Part shown: positions 36,101-46,111 of the stretch, piece by piece
How the letters are laid out: every line of letters begins with the position of its first letter
Position numbering within the stretch: position 1 is the first letter of the stretch
Assembly (NCBI RefSeq): GCF_933775445.1
Contig: NC_065877.1
Location: 34,608,694-34,672,693, forward strand
DNA: 64,000 bases
Origin: Argentina anserina
Taxonomy: Eukaryota > Streptophyta > Magnoliopsida > Rosales > Rosaceae
Direction: 5' to 3'
Notes under the pieces: model-generated
What the model was told of the DNA's origin: nothing
Seen by the model: only the letters and a program-made list of their open reading frames with translations
Database searches by the model: none
Made by a program: the position numbers and the translations under genes

Positions 36101-36868
36101 CTGGGTCTTCCTCATTCCCACCAATTGATCAAGTAGAACACCACAACACTGCAATGATGGCACTACACGCCCCGTAATTCGATCATACACCGCCATAGCC
36201 CTATCTAACTCACCAACAACAATATACCCTTCAATCAAATCACTGTATATTTCTTGACAACATAACAAACCTCCTTCACTTTCCACTGTGGAAAGCAAGA
36301 ACTCAACTTCTCTAAGCAATCCCACCCTAACAAGCATTGAAGCCATGACCTCACATGACTGAGGTTTATGCTTAAAACCCTTAACATTTTCACTAACCCA
36401 CTTGAAAACTCCCCACAAAGACTCAACCTTTCTAGCATCAAACCCAACTTCCCCACACTGCAATTGGAAACCCAGTAATAATTCAAGCATATCTTCGGGT
36501 TTCGGCTCCGAAACCCGCCTAAGCCTACGAGTCTGTTCAGGCACTAAATCAGAAATCTCCAAAAGAAGATCTTTTAGAGAAGCATTGGCAAAGTCTTTGC
36601 CTTTACTCTTGTCAAAATATTGGGGACATCTCAAAATGACAGATTGGGCTATACCAATGAAACAATTAGAAGATAAATCTACTTGGGTGTTGTTAATTTG
36701 TGCTGTTAAAGATGATGGTGACGAAACTGCGGTGGTGGTGGTTGAGAAGAGTGAGAACAGAGAGTAAAGAGAACCAACCTGTTTGATGTGAGACTTGTGG
36801 GGTGAACAGGTAGACAAAGCTTGAAGAATCTCATTGTATAGAGCTATGGTAGTGGTGCTTCGTTTCAT
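33104..36868 (-). CDS. Large P-class pentatricopeptide repeat protein (At5g15280-like)
   Basis: A single frame of 1254 residues with no intron. The start MKRSTTTIALYNEILQ is the first in-frame ATG; the first 50 residues are Ser/Thr/basic-rich with few acids, as expected for mitochondrial import. From about residue 200 to 1220 it is built of 35-residue PPR units, for example TYNALISGVFMEGLWKHAGKILDEM, AYNNLIRGLCTEKNFRVAFTVLDSM and NYNNLIKLFCSYGRPIKAVGLLNIM. There is no E or DYW tail, so it is P-class and likely acts in organelle RNA processing, stability or translation. Length and neighbours match Arabidopsis At5g15280 (about 1.2 thousand residues, annotated mitochondrial). Antisense frames inside it are shadows. 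Confidence 0.96.
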   Translation of the reverse strand: MKRSTTTIALYNEILQALSTCSPHKSHIKQVGSLYSLFSLFSTTTTAVSSPSSLTAQINNTQVDLSSNCFIGIAQSVILRCPQYFDKSKGKDFANASLKDLLLEISDLVPEQTRRLRRVSEPKPEDMLELLLGFQLQCGEVGFDARKVESLWGVFKWVSENVKGFKHKPQSCEVMASMLVRVGLLREVEFLLSTVESEGGLLCCQEIYSDLIEGYIVVGELDRAMAVYDRITGRVVPSLQCCGVLLDQLVGMRKTQLAFRVCSDMVEMGFDLRDVKKVTFEGVIRLLCRDGKIQEARDFVKKALAFRLKPNNLVLNEVAYGYCEKKDFDDLMSFYAEIKCAPEVVAGNRIMNSLCSNFGTRRAEPYLRELELLGFNPDEVTFGIMIGWSCRERKLKGALVYLSEMLGRHLNPHICTYNALISGVFMEGLWKHAGKILDEMADKGTAPDLMTFRILLAGYCKVRQFDEAKMIVLDMASHGLIQNSSDEDPLSKAFMVLGFKPLAVTLKRDNDVGFAKTEFYDDLGNGLYLDTDLDEYDKRITVILEDCMVPDYQSIMKKECTHGNLKGALVLADEMIRWGQDLSLSMIFDLLKGLSVSCLHTKEITRIVDKKLHLVNQLDQETLNFLAQAYGKKGLTYNTRIVVNGMIERHIKLNSETHTALIKGFCKKGNLRELNAWWNFAQNDGWLPGPEDCKDLIDCLLRKEMLREAMQLLESILISYPDLRSDMCHLILDKLSVTGCTEMASMLLDELEQRGSILDQMAYNNLIRGLCTEKNFRVAFTVLDSMLAKNLVPCLDVTVQLIPQLCRADRFGKAAYLREIGLREESSSSLSLDRALIEGCCISGKVTEATTQVQNLLLKGIHPDAEIYNFLVQGHCKVNDLKKVWELLSVMTRKSSNISLSSYRKLVHLMCLEGRVLHAWKLKDLMIGQCDLHDLSIYNILIFHIFPTGNTLLVKKLVENLQDSKLLLNEVTYNFLVNGFCRCKELPSAVNHLYTMISKDFRPSNRNLRNVITGLCDIGEIEKALELNRQMELRSWIHDSMIQNVISEGLLSCGRLQEAVKFLDRMVEKCLIPENVNYNNLIKLFCSYGRPIKAVGLLNIMLKKGNVPDSTSYDSIISSFCALDNLEQAMDFHAEMMDRKLNPSIETWDLLIHNFCRDGKTAEAERLLKSMVCSGETVTRKIYLSVISSYRSENNLEKVLELMQAMQQGGYEPDFETHWSLIRNLRLCSDKVNANSSKGFLSKLLSASGFSRQK

Positions 36869-37196
36869 CTATGTAAGTGAAGCTTTACACTTGGTGAGTT
36901 TGGTCGTTCTGGGTAGAGTTTCAGGATCCTGTCAGTCTGCCTTTGTTTTATAAATCGTCAGAATAACACTGCTCTTTGTATGTTAGTGTCAACCGAACCC
37001 TTTACCCCCTTGGCCCTTTTTTTTTTTTGGATTTATAATTACTAATTAGTCTCTCGTAAGTCAAACTTTCATTCTCTTAGGATCGCCACTTATGTAACTA
37101 GGTGATTCTTTCAAAAAAAAAAATAGGTGATTCTTTCAATTTTCTGTTGAAATTTTACAAAAATATCTATAATTGAAAATTAATTAAATAAATAAA
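36869..37196. other. Upstream region of the large PPR gene
   Basis: Contains homopolymer runs (T-run about 37018, A-run about 37115) and a short repeated 'aggtgattctttcaa'. No gene was seen. It should hold the PPR promoter; no clear TATA was found. Confidence 0.5.
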
Positions 37197-38071
37197 GACT
37201 AAATTTTAAGAACGGTACATAGGTTTGACTCACTAATAATCAAAGTTACTTTATTTTTAAAACTATCATATAAGTACATAAACTACATAATTCGATATAC
37301 TTTTGATACATATTGCTATTCACTCGGTTAGTTGATATGATTACCGATATACTTTCAAAGATAAGTTGGTATTCTCAGTAGTGATGAAGAAAGTAAAACT
37401 ACTCTTACTCGTTTTACATTATTTATCTATCACTTCTTTGTATGCATAATGGAAAGCTTCATCAAAATTATGATGTAAGTGTAATCAATGAGATTATTGG
37501 TCTTAATATTATTAACAATTTTGCTATGGGTATTTGGGTCTTAGAGTGATAAATAATTCCCCCTCCCCCTCTCCTCCCTCATAACATGTTGATTGAACTA
37601 ATAATTAGGGTTGTGCAAGAGGGGGAGGAGGAGAGAGGAAGCAAAATGCAAGTAAAAGACTCATATTTGACGAGAACTATGGTTTAGAGCAAGATGAGGG
37701 AGAGGGGGGGGGGGGGGAAGAAATTATTTATAACCCTAAGACCCAAAATTGTTAATAACCCCAAAACCAATAATCTCATTGATTACACTTACAACATAAT
37801 TTTGAGGAAGTTTTCCATTACACATACAAATAAGTGAGATAGAAACAATGTAAAATGAGTAAGAGTAGTTTTTCCTTCTTCATCACTACTGAGAAGACAA
37901 ACTTACCTCTGAAAGTATATCGGTAACTATATCAACAAACCGAGTGAATATCAATATGTATCAAAAGTAAATCGAATTATGTAATTTATGTACTTATATG
38001 ATAATTTTGAAAATAAAATAACCTTGATTATTAATAAGGTAAATCTCATGTGCCGTTCTTAAAGTTTAGCC
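37197..38071. mobile_element. 875-bp foldback element (long inverted repeat)
   Basis: Left arm 37197-37580 and right arm 37694-38071 are reverse complements over nearly their full length, with scattered mismatches and small gaps. The left outer end reads gactaaattttaagaacggt; the right one reverse-complements to ggctaaactttaagaacggc. The inner ends also pair (cccctccccctctcctccct against the G-rich run at about 37700). The 113-bp spacer contains a further small C-rich/G-rich palindrome. No coding capacity. It looks like a MITE or foldback element; flanking duplication is not clear. A transcript across it would form a hairpin of about 380 bp. Confidence 0.85.
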
Positions 38072-38659
38072 ATGAATACAAGTCTAAACGATTACGAAGG
38101 TTGCAAAGTAGATAGTAAATTGCTAACATTCTCTTTATTTGAGTCATTGGGGATATCTAACTTTCTATCTATAATAAAGGAGTAGCGAATCACACAGACG
38201 AAACCCAAAAATATTGAGGGATACAAGTTGCACGTTCTTTCAAGAGTGCATTTTTTTAGTAAATATCAAATGTGTTGAAAAATGACACTTAACAATAGAT
38301 AAAACCAAGATTAAAATGTTAGCTCACATTGGATCATGATAAGCATGGGATGTTTAACATATCTATTGTTGCCTAGTTTTGCCTCGCTCTACTTATTAAT
38401 GAATTTTACGCACCACATTGATTACACACAAAAGGTCAAATATATCTATTGTGGCCTTGGTTAATACTTGATACTGTAAGCATTGCATCTTAAGAGTTCC
38501 AGAATTTAAAAATGAGGACATCCACCTAAGGCCTGAGAGTTTGACTAATTCTGGTGGGTGTTCTTTATGAACACCCAAGAGGCATTCTCATGTGATGCAA
38601 GGCCTAGTAAAGAGTTGACCTTTGATCAGCTTAACCTATCCAAAAGCAAATAAGAAGCT

Positions 38660-38660
<1 letters not shown>
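38072..38660. other. Intergenic, nothing recognised
   Basis: AT-rich spacer between the foldback element and the small membrane protein gene. It probably contains that gene's promoter. Confidence 0.45.

Positions 38661-38662
<2 letters not shown>

Positions 38663-38713
<51 letters not shown>
38663..38713. repeat. (CT)n microsatellite, probable 5' UTR
   Basis: About 25 perfect CT units, 88 bases upstream of the small membrane protein start codon. Pyrimidine-rich repeats at this position are common in plant leaders. Confidence 0.9.
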
Positions 38714-38718
<5 letters not shown>

Positions 38719-38800
38719 CATCATCAATCAGAATCCTCAACTTTCATCCCAGTAGTCGTCTCTAAAGCAAGGAAAGGAATAGTAGGCGGGCAGATCAAAT

Positions 38801-38962
38801 ATGAACACAAACGTGAGTGCTCTTATGATCGGGTTGGCGGGTGCAACGATCACCTTGTCTGCTTACTCTCAGTCTGCGGTGTCTTCAACTCAGTGCATCA
38901 CAGTCGGCTTCCTCGTTCTCATGTTTGGCTTGCTTGTCAAGGAAGGTCTCTTACCCTTATAA
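38801..38962 (+). CDS. Small two-helix membrane protein, 53 residues
   Basis: An intronless frame from ATG 38801 to TAA 38962 encodes MNTNVSALMIGLAGATITLS, then a short polar loop (AYSQSAVSSTQC), then ITVGFLVLMFGLLVKEGLLP and a final Leu. Two hydrophobic segments (about 5-22 and 33-48) predict a hairpin membrane protein. The ATG is preceded by a CT-rich leader and an A at -3, a good plant start context. I do not know its function. Arabidopsis has a short transmembrane gene near At5g15265 at the equivalent place, but I cannot confirm similarity. Composition, context and codon use make it more likely real than chance. Confidence 0.55.
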   Translation: MNTNVSALMIGLAGATITLSAYSQSAVSSTQCITVGFLVLMFGLLVKEGLLPL

Positions 38963-39440
38963 TTAGCTCGATCATCAGTTGTTTTCACTTTCTGGCACTA
39001 GCTAGGATTGTATCTCTGCTTTCCCTATGTATATGAATGAACAAATTGTGAGACGGAATTGTGTTTGAGTTTAACTTTCTTAATATCTACCAATTTTGGT
39101 GGAGATCTATTTGTATGGTTAATGGTTTTAAATAACATTGTTGTTGTTGTTGGAGATCCAGGGATATCTCCAAAATAAATTAGTTTTTTGCGGAAATTAA
39201 ATGAGAGGATCGGTTACATGTAATATTGTTATGTAATGACATTCTATACGATAAACACAAATTAGTAGTCTGGGAGTACTAGCTGTGTCCCATAACAATC
39301 GAGCTTGTTGAAAAGTTTGTTTTCGATTGGAGTATTCCGGGATCATGAACCATTTACCTACCAGATTGATCTTTTCTTGAATATTTATAGAAATAATTTA
39401 AAACAGGATTCTCTATTAAGAAAAAAGTTATATCCCCATT

Positions 39441-39441
39441 C

Positions 39442-39470
<29 letters not shown>
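39441..39470. repeat. (AAT)n microsatellite
   Basis: About ten AAT units in non-coding DNA. Confidence 0.95.
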
Positions 39471-39472
<2 letters not shown>

Positions 39473-39579
39473 GTTACATGAGGAAAAAGCCCAAAACACG
39501 TCGATGAGAAAGAGGCCCGAAAGCAGCCCAAGTAGTTGTGTAGATAAAGCTTGTTAAGAGTAAAAGATGCAACGGATTA

Positions 39580-39943
39580 GGCCAATATTGATGTTTATTA
39601 ACCATTAGAACTATTCACACAAAATAGTGTGTATATAATAAGGCTTAGGACATCACACTCGCATTTGTGTGTTATATAGTATTGCACACAAAAATCAGTG
39701 TGAATTAAGAAACTCATTTACACTGTTGGACAAATTGAGCATGATTGTGAATATTTATGGGACCCACGTTAACACGAGTTTTTAAATTCGTTTGTGATAA
39801 GTATTATGTACTCCTCCAAAGTACACTAATAGATATTTCGTAATTGCATTGTGCCCAATAACTTTTTCACACTAACATCCGTGTGAAATGTCCTTAATTC
39901 TCACGGATTAAAATCAATGTAAGAACCCATTTTGCTAGTAGTG
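39580..39943. mobile_element. Right end of a decayed CACTA-type element
   Basis: The end ttttgctagtagtg (39930-39943) is the reverse complement of CACTACTAGCAAAA, the terminus of plant CACTA transposons. Upstream are subterminal motifs in both orientations, such as ttcacactaacatccgtgtga and cacacaaaaatcagtgtgaa. No matching CACTA start is visible on the left, so that end is lost or the element is truncated. No transposase was seen. Confidence 0.55.
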
Positions 39944-42420
39944 GGAGACTGACATTGTGTGCCGCCGGTGGAGGAATCTTTGGAAGCTTACAGTACCGGC
40001 AAGGCCCAATCTTGAATTAGACATTGCAAATATTTTTGGATCTGTGTATATATGCTCCGGTCGTCGCAAGATATGAGAGGTACCATAATTTTTCATGCAT
40101 GGGCCCTCGATTTGATAAACAGTGGTTTGAGATCGAGTTTGCCATTTACATTCTTAAAACTGCAACAAATTAAAGCTCGAGGAAATGGTAATTGATCCAC
40201 TTGGATCATACTACGGCGGTGCTGGAACCTGGTACGATCTGAACTGTAGTTATCAGGTTGGGTACGAGGATGAGAACCCTGACTTAGTACATGTCGACGT
40301 AGGTGAAGTCGTGAAGATGAGAATGTGGACAATGTGCGTTATGAACTTTTCTGTTGGCAAAGAAGAGGTATAGCAGCGGTCCAAGAAAGGCTGAAAGATG
40401 TAAAGACTGATGCTCAAGTCATCATCCTCTAATGGTTGTAATTTGTAAAATCTGTTTCAAGTAGCCAGGAACTAGGAAATAGTACTAGTGAGTACGTTCC
40501 GATGATTTTAATTGTAAACCTATAATGTGATCGGGAATGCAATAAGGTACGCGACTTGAGCTCAGACGTACTATTGATGATTTGGAATTTTGTCATTTTT
40601 CTTTTAAATCGATTTGACTATATGAAGAAACACAACTCACACAAGTCTACAAGGTCTTCTGAAATCACAGGGATTTCGGCACGAAAATGAATAATATAGT
40701 GACCGAACCGGTATAGAAACAACGTCTCATGGTTCGTAGTTTATATTCATAATCTTCCATGCCAAATTTGCCGATGATATACATGTGTGGAGCAATCTGC
40801 GGTTTTGGTATTCTATCAAATATTAACTCTATAGAGATAACATAAACTACCATTCTACCAACTACAAAATGATGTGCATCACAGGGTTAATTTGTCAGAA
40901 TCAGCGTTGTTTCCTCATTCGGTCCGCTATTTGTAATTTTCTTGCACATGATATATCAATGCCATTTCTAATCGTGTGCTCCTTGAAAGCCTCACCTTGA
41001 GGGAATGCACCGTGGGATCAAATCTGATTATTGGTATATCAGTGCTCGTGTGTTTCCTCTACCATTTAGAAAACGTAAAGACATGCAGTGAATCTTTGCA
41101 CCTAAGATTTTGAGAAGGGATGGCCTAAAGGTTCATTACCTAATGCCCTATGCTCTCCCCTAGTGTGCTAGACTTGAGATTCTTCATTTGCATAACGGTG
41201 GTAATCTAGAAAGTATGCCACTAAGTGTTCCGACATGTAGAAACCTCAACAAACTGAACTTATATCTCTTCAGTGTTGGAGAATGCGGAAGAATAAATTG
41301 TATAATGAAAATCGAAATAACTCACAATCACAAACGAAAAATAAAAATAATAGAGAACACCAGAATTTAACGTGGTTCGGCAAAGTGCTTACGTCCACAG
41401 TTAGCAACAATAAAAAATCTTTATTATACGAAGAAAGGTTACACCGAGAGAAACACTACTTCAAGACTTACACTTGAAGGGATACACTCACACACTTTAT
41501 TTTGCTACACACACAAAACTCTCTACTTGGAGTTCTCTCTATTTTTCACTCTTGATCACACACAAAATGATCTCTCTCTTATTGTTCTTCTATATTTATT
41601 GCACCATTTCTCATGTCTTTATATAGGCAAACATCTTTGTGCAATTCATGCATTTGCATGTAACATGTATGGAAACAAAGTCAATCTTCTTCCTTGATTT
41701 ATGCTCAATGTTGGCATGTTCATCAATGCATTTTTCTTTGTTTGTCAAACAAATCAGCCACCTACCACCCTAAGGTTGTAGCTTTGTTTCTTACCTTCAA
41801 CAAAGACTGCTACAAATTTCAACAAAATCAACTTCATCGATTAATGTGTCACCAAAGCGATATGTGTGTTTAATTTACTCATGTGAACTTCACATAGTTT
41901 TCTCATCTCTATCAAGGATGGACTGACCCTAGGGTCATTCAAAGTTCAACCTAATTAGGAGTGTTGTGAATATTCTCAACGCTGCACTTCTATTGAAAGA
42001 TCACTCATAACAGCGACGTGAGTAGAATACCATCAAGGAGAGATGAGGGATCGTAATGGATTCTTGCTCGATCAATTGAGAAAAGTAAGGATAGAGGGTT
42101 GTTGAGGTATGTGGTTTGAGATAGAGTTTACTATTTGCATTCTTAACGTTGCAGCAAAGTGCGCTTTGAGGCAATGGTGTGATGGAAGGTGGATCGAGAT
42201 GGTCTGTTGTTATGTGGATGGGAACGAGGATGTATGAGAACCCTGAAGAGGATGAGAAGCCGAGAAGGTGGACAGTAAGCTTGATGAACTCTGGTTGGTA
42301 AAAGAGTCAGCTTGTGTCCAAGAAAGGCAGATAGAAGTGAAGACTGATGCTCAAGTCACTATCCTCTAATGGTTTGATCAAGACTGTAGCCTGTAACCTA
42401 GCTGATGCCATATTTTATTA
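39944..42420 (+). pseudogene. F-box/LRR-like gene fragments
   Basis: Immediately after the CACTA end, a + strand frame reads CRRWRNLWKLTVPARPNLEL, the end of an F-box followed by the usual first Leu-rich strand. Near 40120 another frame gives KQWFEIEFAIYILKTATN, like the 'W-x-x-x-A-h' segment of F-box/LRR proteins. Near 41170-41270 a frame gives LEILHLHNGGNLESMPLSVP and TCRNLNKLNLYLFSVG, an LRR-like part. At 42105-42400 a diverged second copy of the 40110-40430 stretch appears (WFEIEFTICILN; also 'gaaccctga' and 'gtgaagactgatgctcaagtca'). Stops and frame changes are frequent, and a solo LTR interrupts it. This is a decayed gene or pair of genes; family assignment is tentative. Confidence 0.4.
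41274..41824 (-). mobile_element. Solo LTR, Ty1/copia-like, minus orientation
   Basis: Read on the minus strand it begins TGTTGAAATTTG and ends TTCTCCAACA (TG...CA, with TGTTG/CAACA ends). Inside, in order, are a TATA box tatataaag (41625-41617), an aataaag polyadenylation signal (about 41425) and gccgaaccacgttaaattct, a sequence characteristic of copia LTRs. There is no internal domain or second LTR. A 5-bp duplication is not recognisable (ttcag left, aaatc right), so it is old or one end is misplaced. Confidence 0.7.
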
Positions 42421-45400
42421 AGATTTCATGTATTATTCACATTATTTTGAATTCTTGATGATATTTCTCGGTCATCCATAATGAGATAGGGTAATACAGC
42501 TTGTGTTAAATTCTCACTACTCAGTTCAAGGAAGTTGATCGAGGTTGGAGAAAAACGAGGCTTTCTCATGATTCAACTACCCACAATCAAATGACAAGAA
42601 CCATTCATGAGACTAACTAAAAGACCAACGCGTACGTACATACGAAGATCAAATGAAAATATCAATAAGCTGCTTATCATCTTCATCTTTAAAGTTTACA
42701 AAACATGATTTACACATATAGAAACGAAATAAAAACACACAAATGATCGAAATAGCAGTTCGATCTTAAGGGATTTGATCCAACAAGCTGGTAGTATGCT
42801 GTTCCCATCTGCAAAATTAGCAACTGAGCGGATCAATGAATCTGAACTTAACTCATATATAGAAAGAAAAACAAGTACTGGCAGAATGAAATTATATATA
42901 GAGTTATGGACAGGTAGAGTTATTAAGCTTTTCAAGTTTCTGAGGGCTAGACAAGCCAAGCTAACCCTTCAACATGTTGCAGAACACTAGAAGCTAAACT
43001 CAGCAATCTTCATCATCTTAAATCTAGCATGAGAAAAGGAGGCAATAATGTAGCCAGAGACGACTTGCCGATCGAAACTCAGTGACATGCGTACACATAT
43101 ATGATCCAAGCACACATATATGCTATGTTCTAGCAATATACGAGCTTATATATACATGGATGGTTTGCATAACTAACTGAACCATGCCGGCAAGTCATCC
43201 TTGGCTGCAACACACACCTCATTTCCACATGCAGGACTTTTAGATGACACATTTATATGCATATAGTAACAAACCCACCAATGAAGCAGAGCCAAACTAC
43301 CAGAAAACTCAAAAAAGTTGCCATTTTTCCCAAAGGAGAACGACAACATTCTCTAGAAAGAAAAGGGAATCAACCCCCTCTCCCTATTTCAATAAGAGAA
43401 CAAAGCACAGGAACGGGAAGAAGAGAAGAAACCCGAACCCGATTGGGTGCAAAGTCTTAATGGCAGTGCTTGGACGAATGAGGGTTGAGGCAGCCATTGA
43501 TAAGAGTCGAGTTGTTTATAAAGAAACTCAGAAGTTGCTTCATTGCTTCAACATTGATTAACTATTAAATGATGACAGAACCCTGTACCAGTAGAGCAGC
43601 TCTAGAACTGTCCGTTCTGAATCTCATTATCCAATAGAGTTTTGACCAGAAATCGAGTAAATCAGAGGGTTCATAGATTAGTGGATGTGAGTCATGTGAC
43701 TATGCATGGGTGCTTAGACCAAGAGATATAACTAGGCGGTCTAAAGCTTAGAGATCCATCGCCATCAATTTCCCTTTCTGAGGATTTCAGAAGAGCATGC
43801 TCTAATGCAGCCACATAAGTTAGAGGCATTACTTTCAAATTGATTGCTTAGCTTCACCGGTATGGCTCCTCTGAAACTTGCCTGTACTGCTATATCGAGT
43901 AGCAGCGCGAGTTAGGTAAGTAAATTTAATATATTTGGTGTCACTTGTACCCAAAAACTTCAGGGTCGCGGAAGCCGGTGTTTGTACTAAATAATAAATA
44001 GAGCATCTTATTTATATCAGATAGCACGTACTTTTTGCTTCCCTACCAACTAATGTCTCTTCTCAGAGTGTGAACGACTCGCTCGAATTTGTCAACCTCT
44101 AATGGGTTTAAGATAAGATGGAGATAAGATAAAGAAGTTCAAAACGTCTTACGATTCGATTTGATAATATCTACCTAACTGAACCCATTAAAATGAGATG
44201 CAGATATAATACAGAAGTCCACAACGTTTTACGATTTTCACTGTCATGATCATTGTTAATCAACTTGTTCTGCAGTTCAAAATAAATTTTAAAAACCTGA
44301 CTAATCATCCGCCTAATCTCTAGGCTCAAAGAAGAGAAACCAAACAGATGTACCACAATAACGTGTCACATTAAAGTAGTTTAATAAAAATTAAAATTAT
44401 AAAACTGTGTTTTCATCCATCATCTTTCACAAACTACATTGACTAGTAAAGCTAGAACCCAATAAATACAACCCAAGAGCCATTAGAAATGCACTCTGAG
44501 CCAAATGAGGATAACTTTTCTTCAATTCAACTGTCCACAAGATGGCCAACAACGTTCACAAAACCTGCCAATATATAAAACATCCTACCAGCAGGATCGA
44601 AGACACCAGAAGTTCCCAAATTGATCTCCCCTTGATCGGAATCAAAGTTTCATGCATCCATTCGGACAATTCCGACACTCGGCTGAACAACAACTAACTG
44701 GTGCACCAACCTTTAAAGATTGAGATAAACCAGAAGGACAAATCTAGCAACTTGATTAAAACATATTTGGATTACATGATAAGCCAGGCGTCTGTTCAAA
44801 GCTAAAAAAAAGTTTAAAAGGGTTGTGGCAAATCCACTTACAATGCACAATCTAGATCATATGTGAATTCACTGAATTGAGCTTCAAACAGACACCTGGT
44901 CTATCCAGTAGCATAATGCATGCATCTTTGCAAGTGAAATAAGATGAAAACCAAAATCGATTTTGCACAGTACCACCCATTATTCTTCAATATGATTCTT
45001 ATTTCAAAATATCTAAACTTTAACTCATTTAATAATTAATTTAAAAATGCAGGTGGCAAAACACATTCAGGAATACAAGTAATAAGCACGACAAGGCATT
45101 ATTAAAAATGGCTGCAAGCCGGTAAAAGGGATGGCAATATCAACAATACTTTTGGAAACGCATAAATGAATTTCTCACCATTGTCAAATGAAATTCCAAA
45201 TATGTCTTTTCCTTTAAAAGCATATGCATATGTACTTTACCAATAAGATATGTAAATCACTAAAGTTGATCCCATAATCTGCTATAATAAATTCATAAAT
45301 GACTGGAAACCAGATATCTGCTACATCACAAAGGAAATGGTTAAGTTTCCACAAGCAACAAAGGAAGCAAAACCATAGTAATAAACACCCGGAAGTCGGA

Positions 45401-46111
45401 AGTAATAAATATAGCTGAAAAGCTCAAAAGATTAAAGAGTAGCACAAGGGGAAGTCGGAAGTATCATGCTTCATAATCATAGAAGTGTACAGGGAAAACA
45501 GCCGTATAGGCATGCTGGCTAACTGGGTTCTAGGGAACACAGATATTAAAGCTTGGTAAATTTGGTTTCTTGGCCTTTTAAGTAGAAGCGTCAAGGTGGG
45601 CCATGACTATATCATATGCTGGTTCATCTTCCGGTTTAGGCAGGCAGTAGGCTAGCTTCGGGCTTCATAGAACTCAGCTGTTTTAATGGGATGGGAAAGG
45701 CAAAAAAGGTAAAAGAAGAGCATCAGAATTTTATATTAGGGAGATTGGATAGGTTATGTTATCAAATGACTGGACAAGGGGGACTGCCAGTTATAATAAT
45801 GGACAAGAATATCTAAAAGACAACCAATGTCTACCTGCTGGTACCAACAATTCTAGTAACCATAGTTTCTCCGCCGAGAACCAGGGTTCTGGCTAGATAA
45901 CCTGATATCATAAGCTTTGAATCAGGATCAATTCAATTGAAGATAACCGTGAAAGAATTCATGGAATGTTATTACAAGTTTTCGGGAATATGAATATTCA
46001 ACTACTGATTCAAGTCTAAACTATGCAAACACGCATTTATAGAACTAACATGGAGCAACAAAGCCAATTAAGAAAGGAAAAAGCCAAGTAGATGGAGAAA
46101 TTATTGGAGTT
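42421..46111. other. Intergenic, 3.7 kb without a supported gene
   Basis: Short open frames at 42696-42959 (-) and 43244-43561 (+) have unfamiliar products and no splice or promoter support. The last part should include the KH gene 3' UTR. No clear repeat or RNA gene was seen. Confidence 0.5.

Noticed and set aside
36402..36767. 121-codon + strand frame
   Set aside because: Exact antisense of the N-terminal part of the large PPR gene; composition is a shadow.
41269..41829. A 5-bp target duplication around the solo LTR
   Set aside because: The flanks are ttcag and aaatc, which do not match, so no duplication is claimed.
43244..43561. 105-codon basic frame
   Set aside because: Lys/Arg/Thr/Asn composition typical of A-rich random sequence; a second overlapping frame is just as long.
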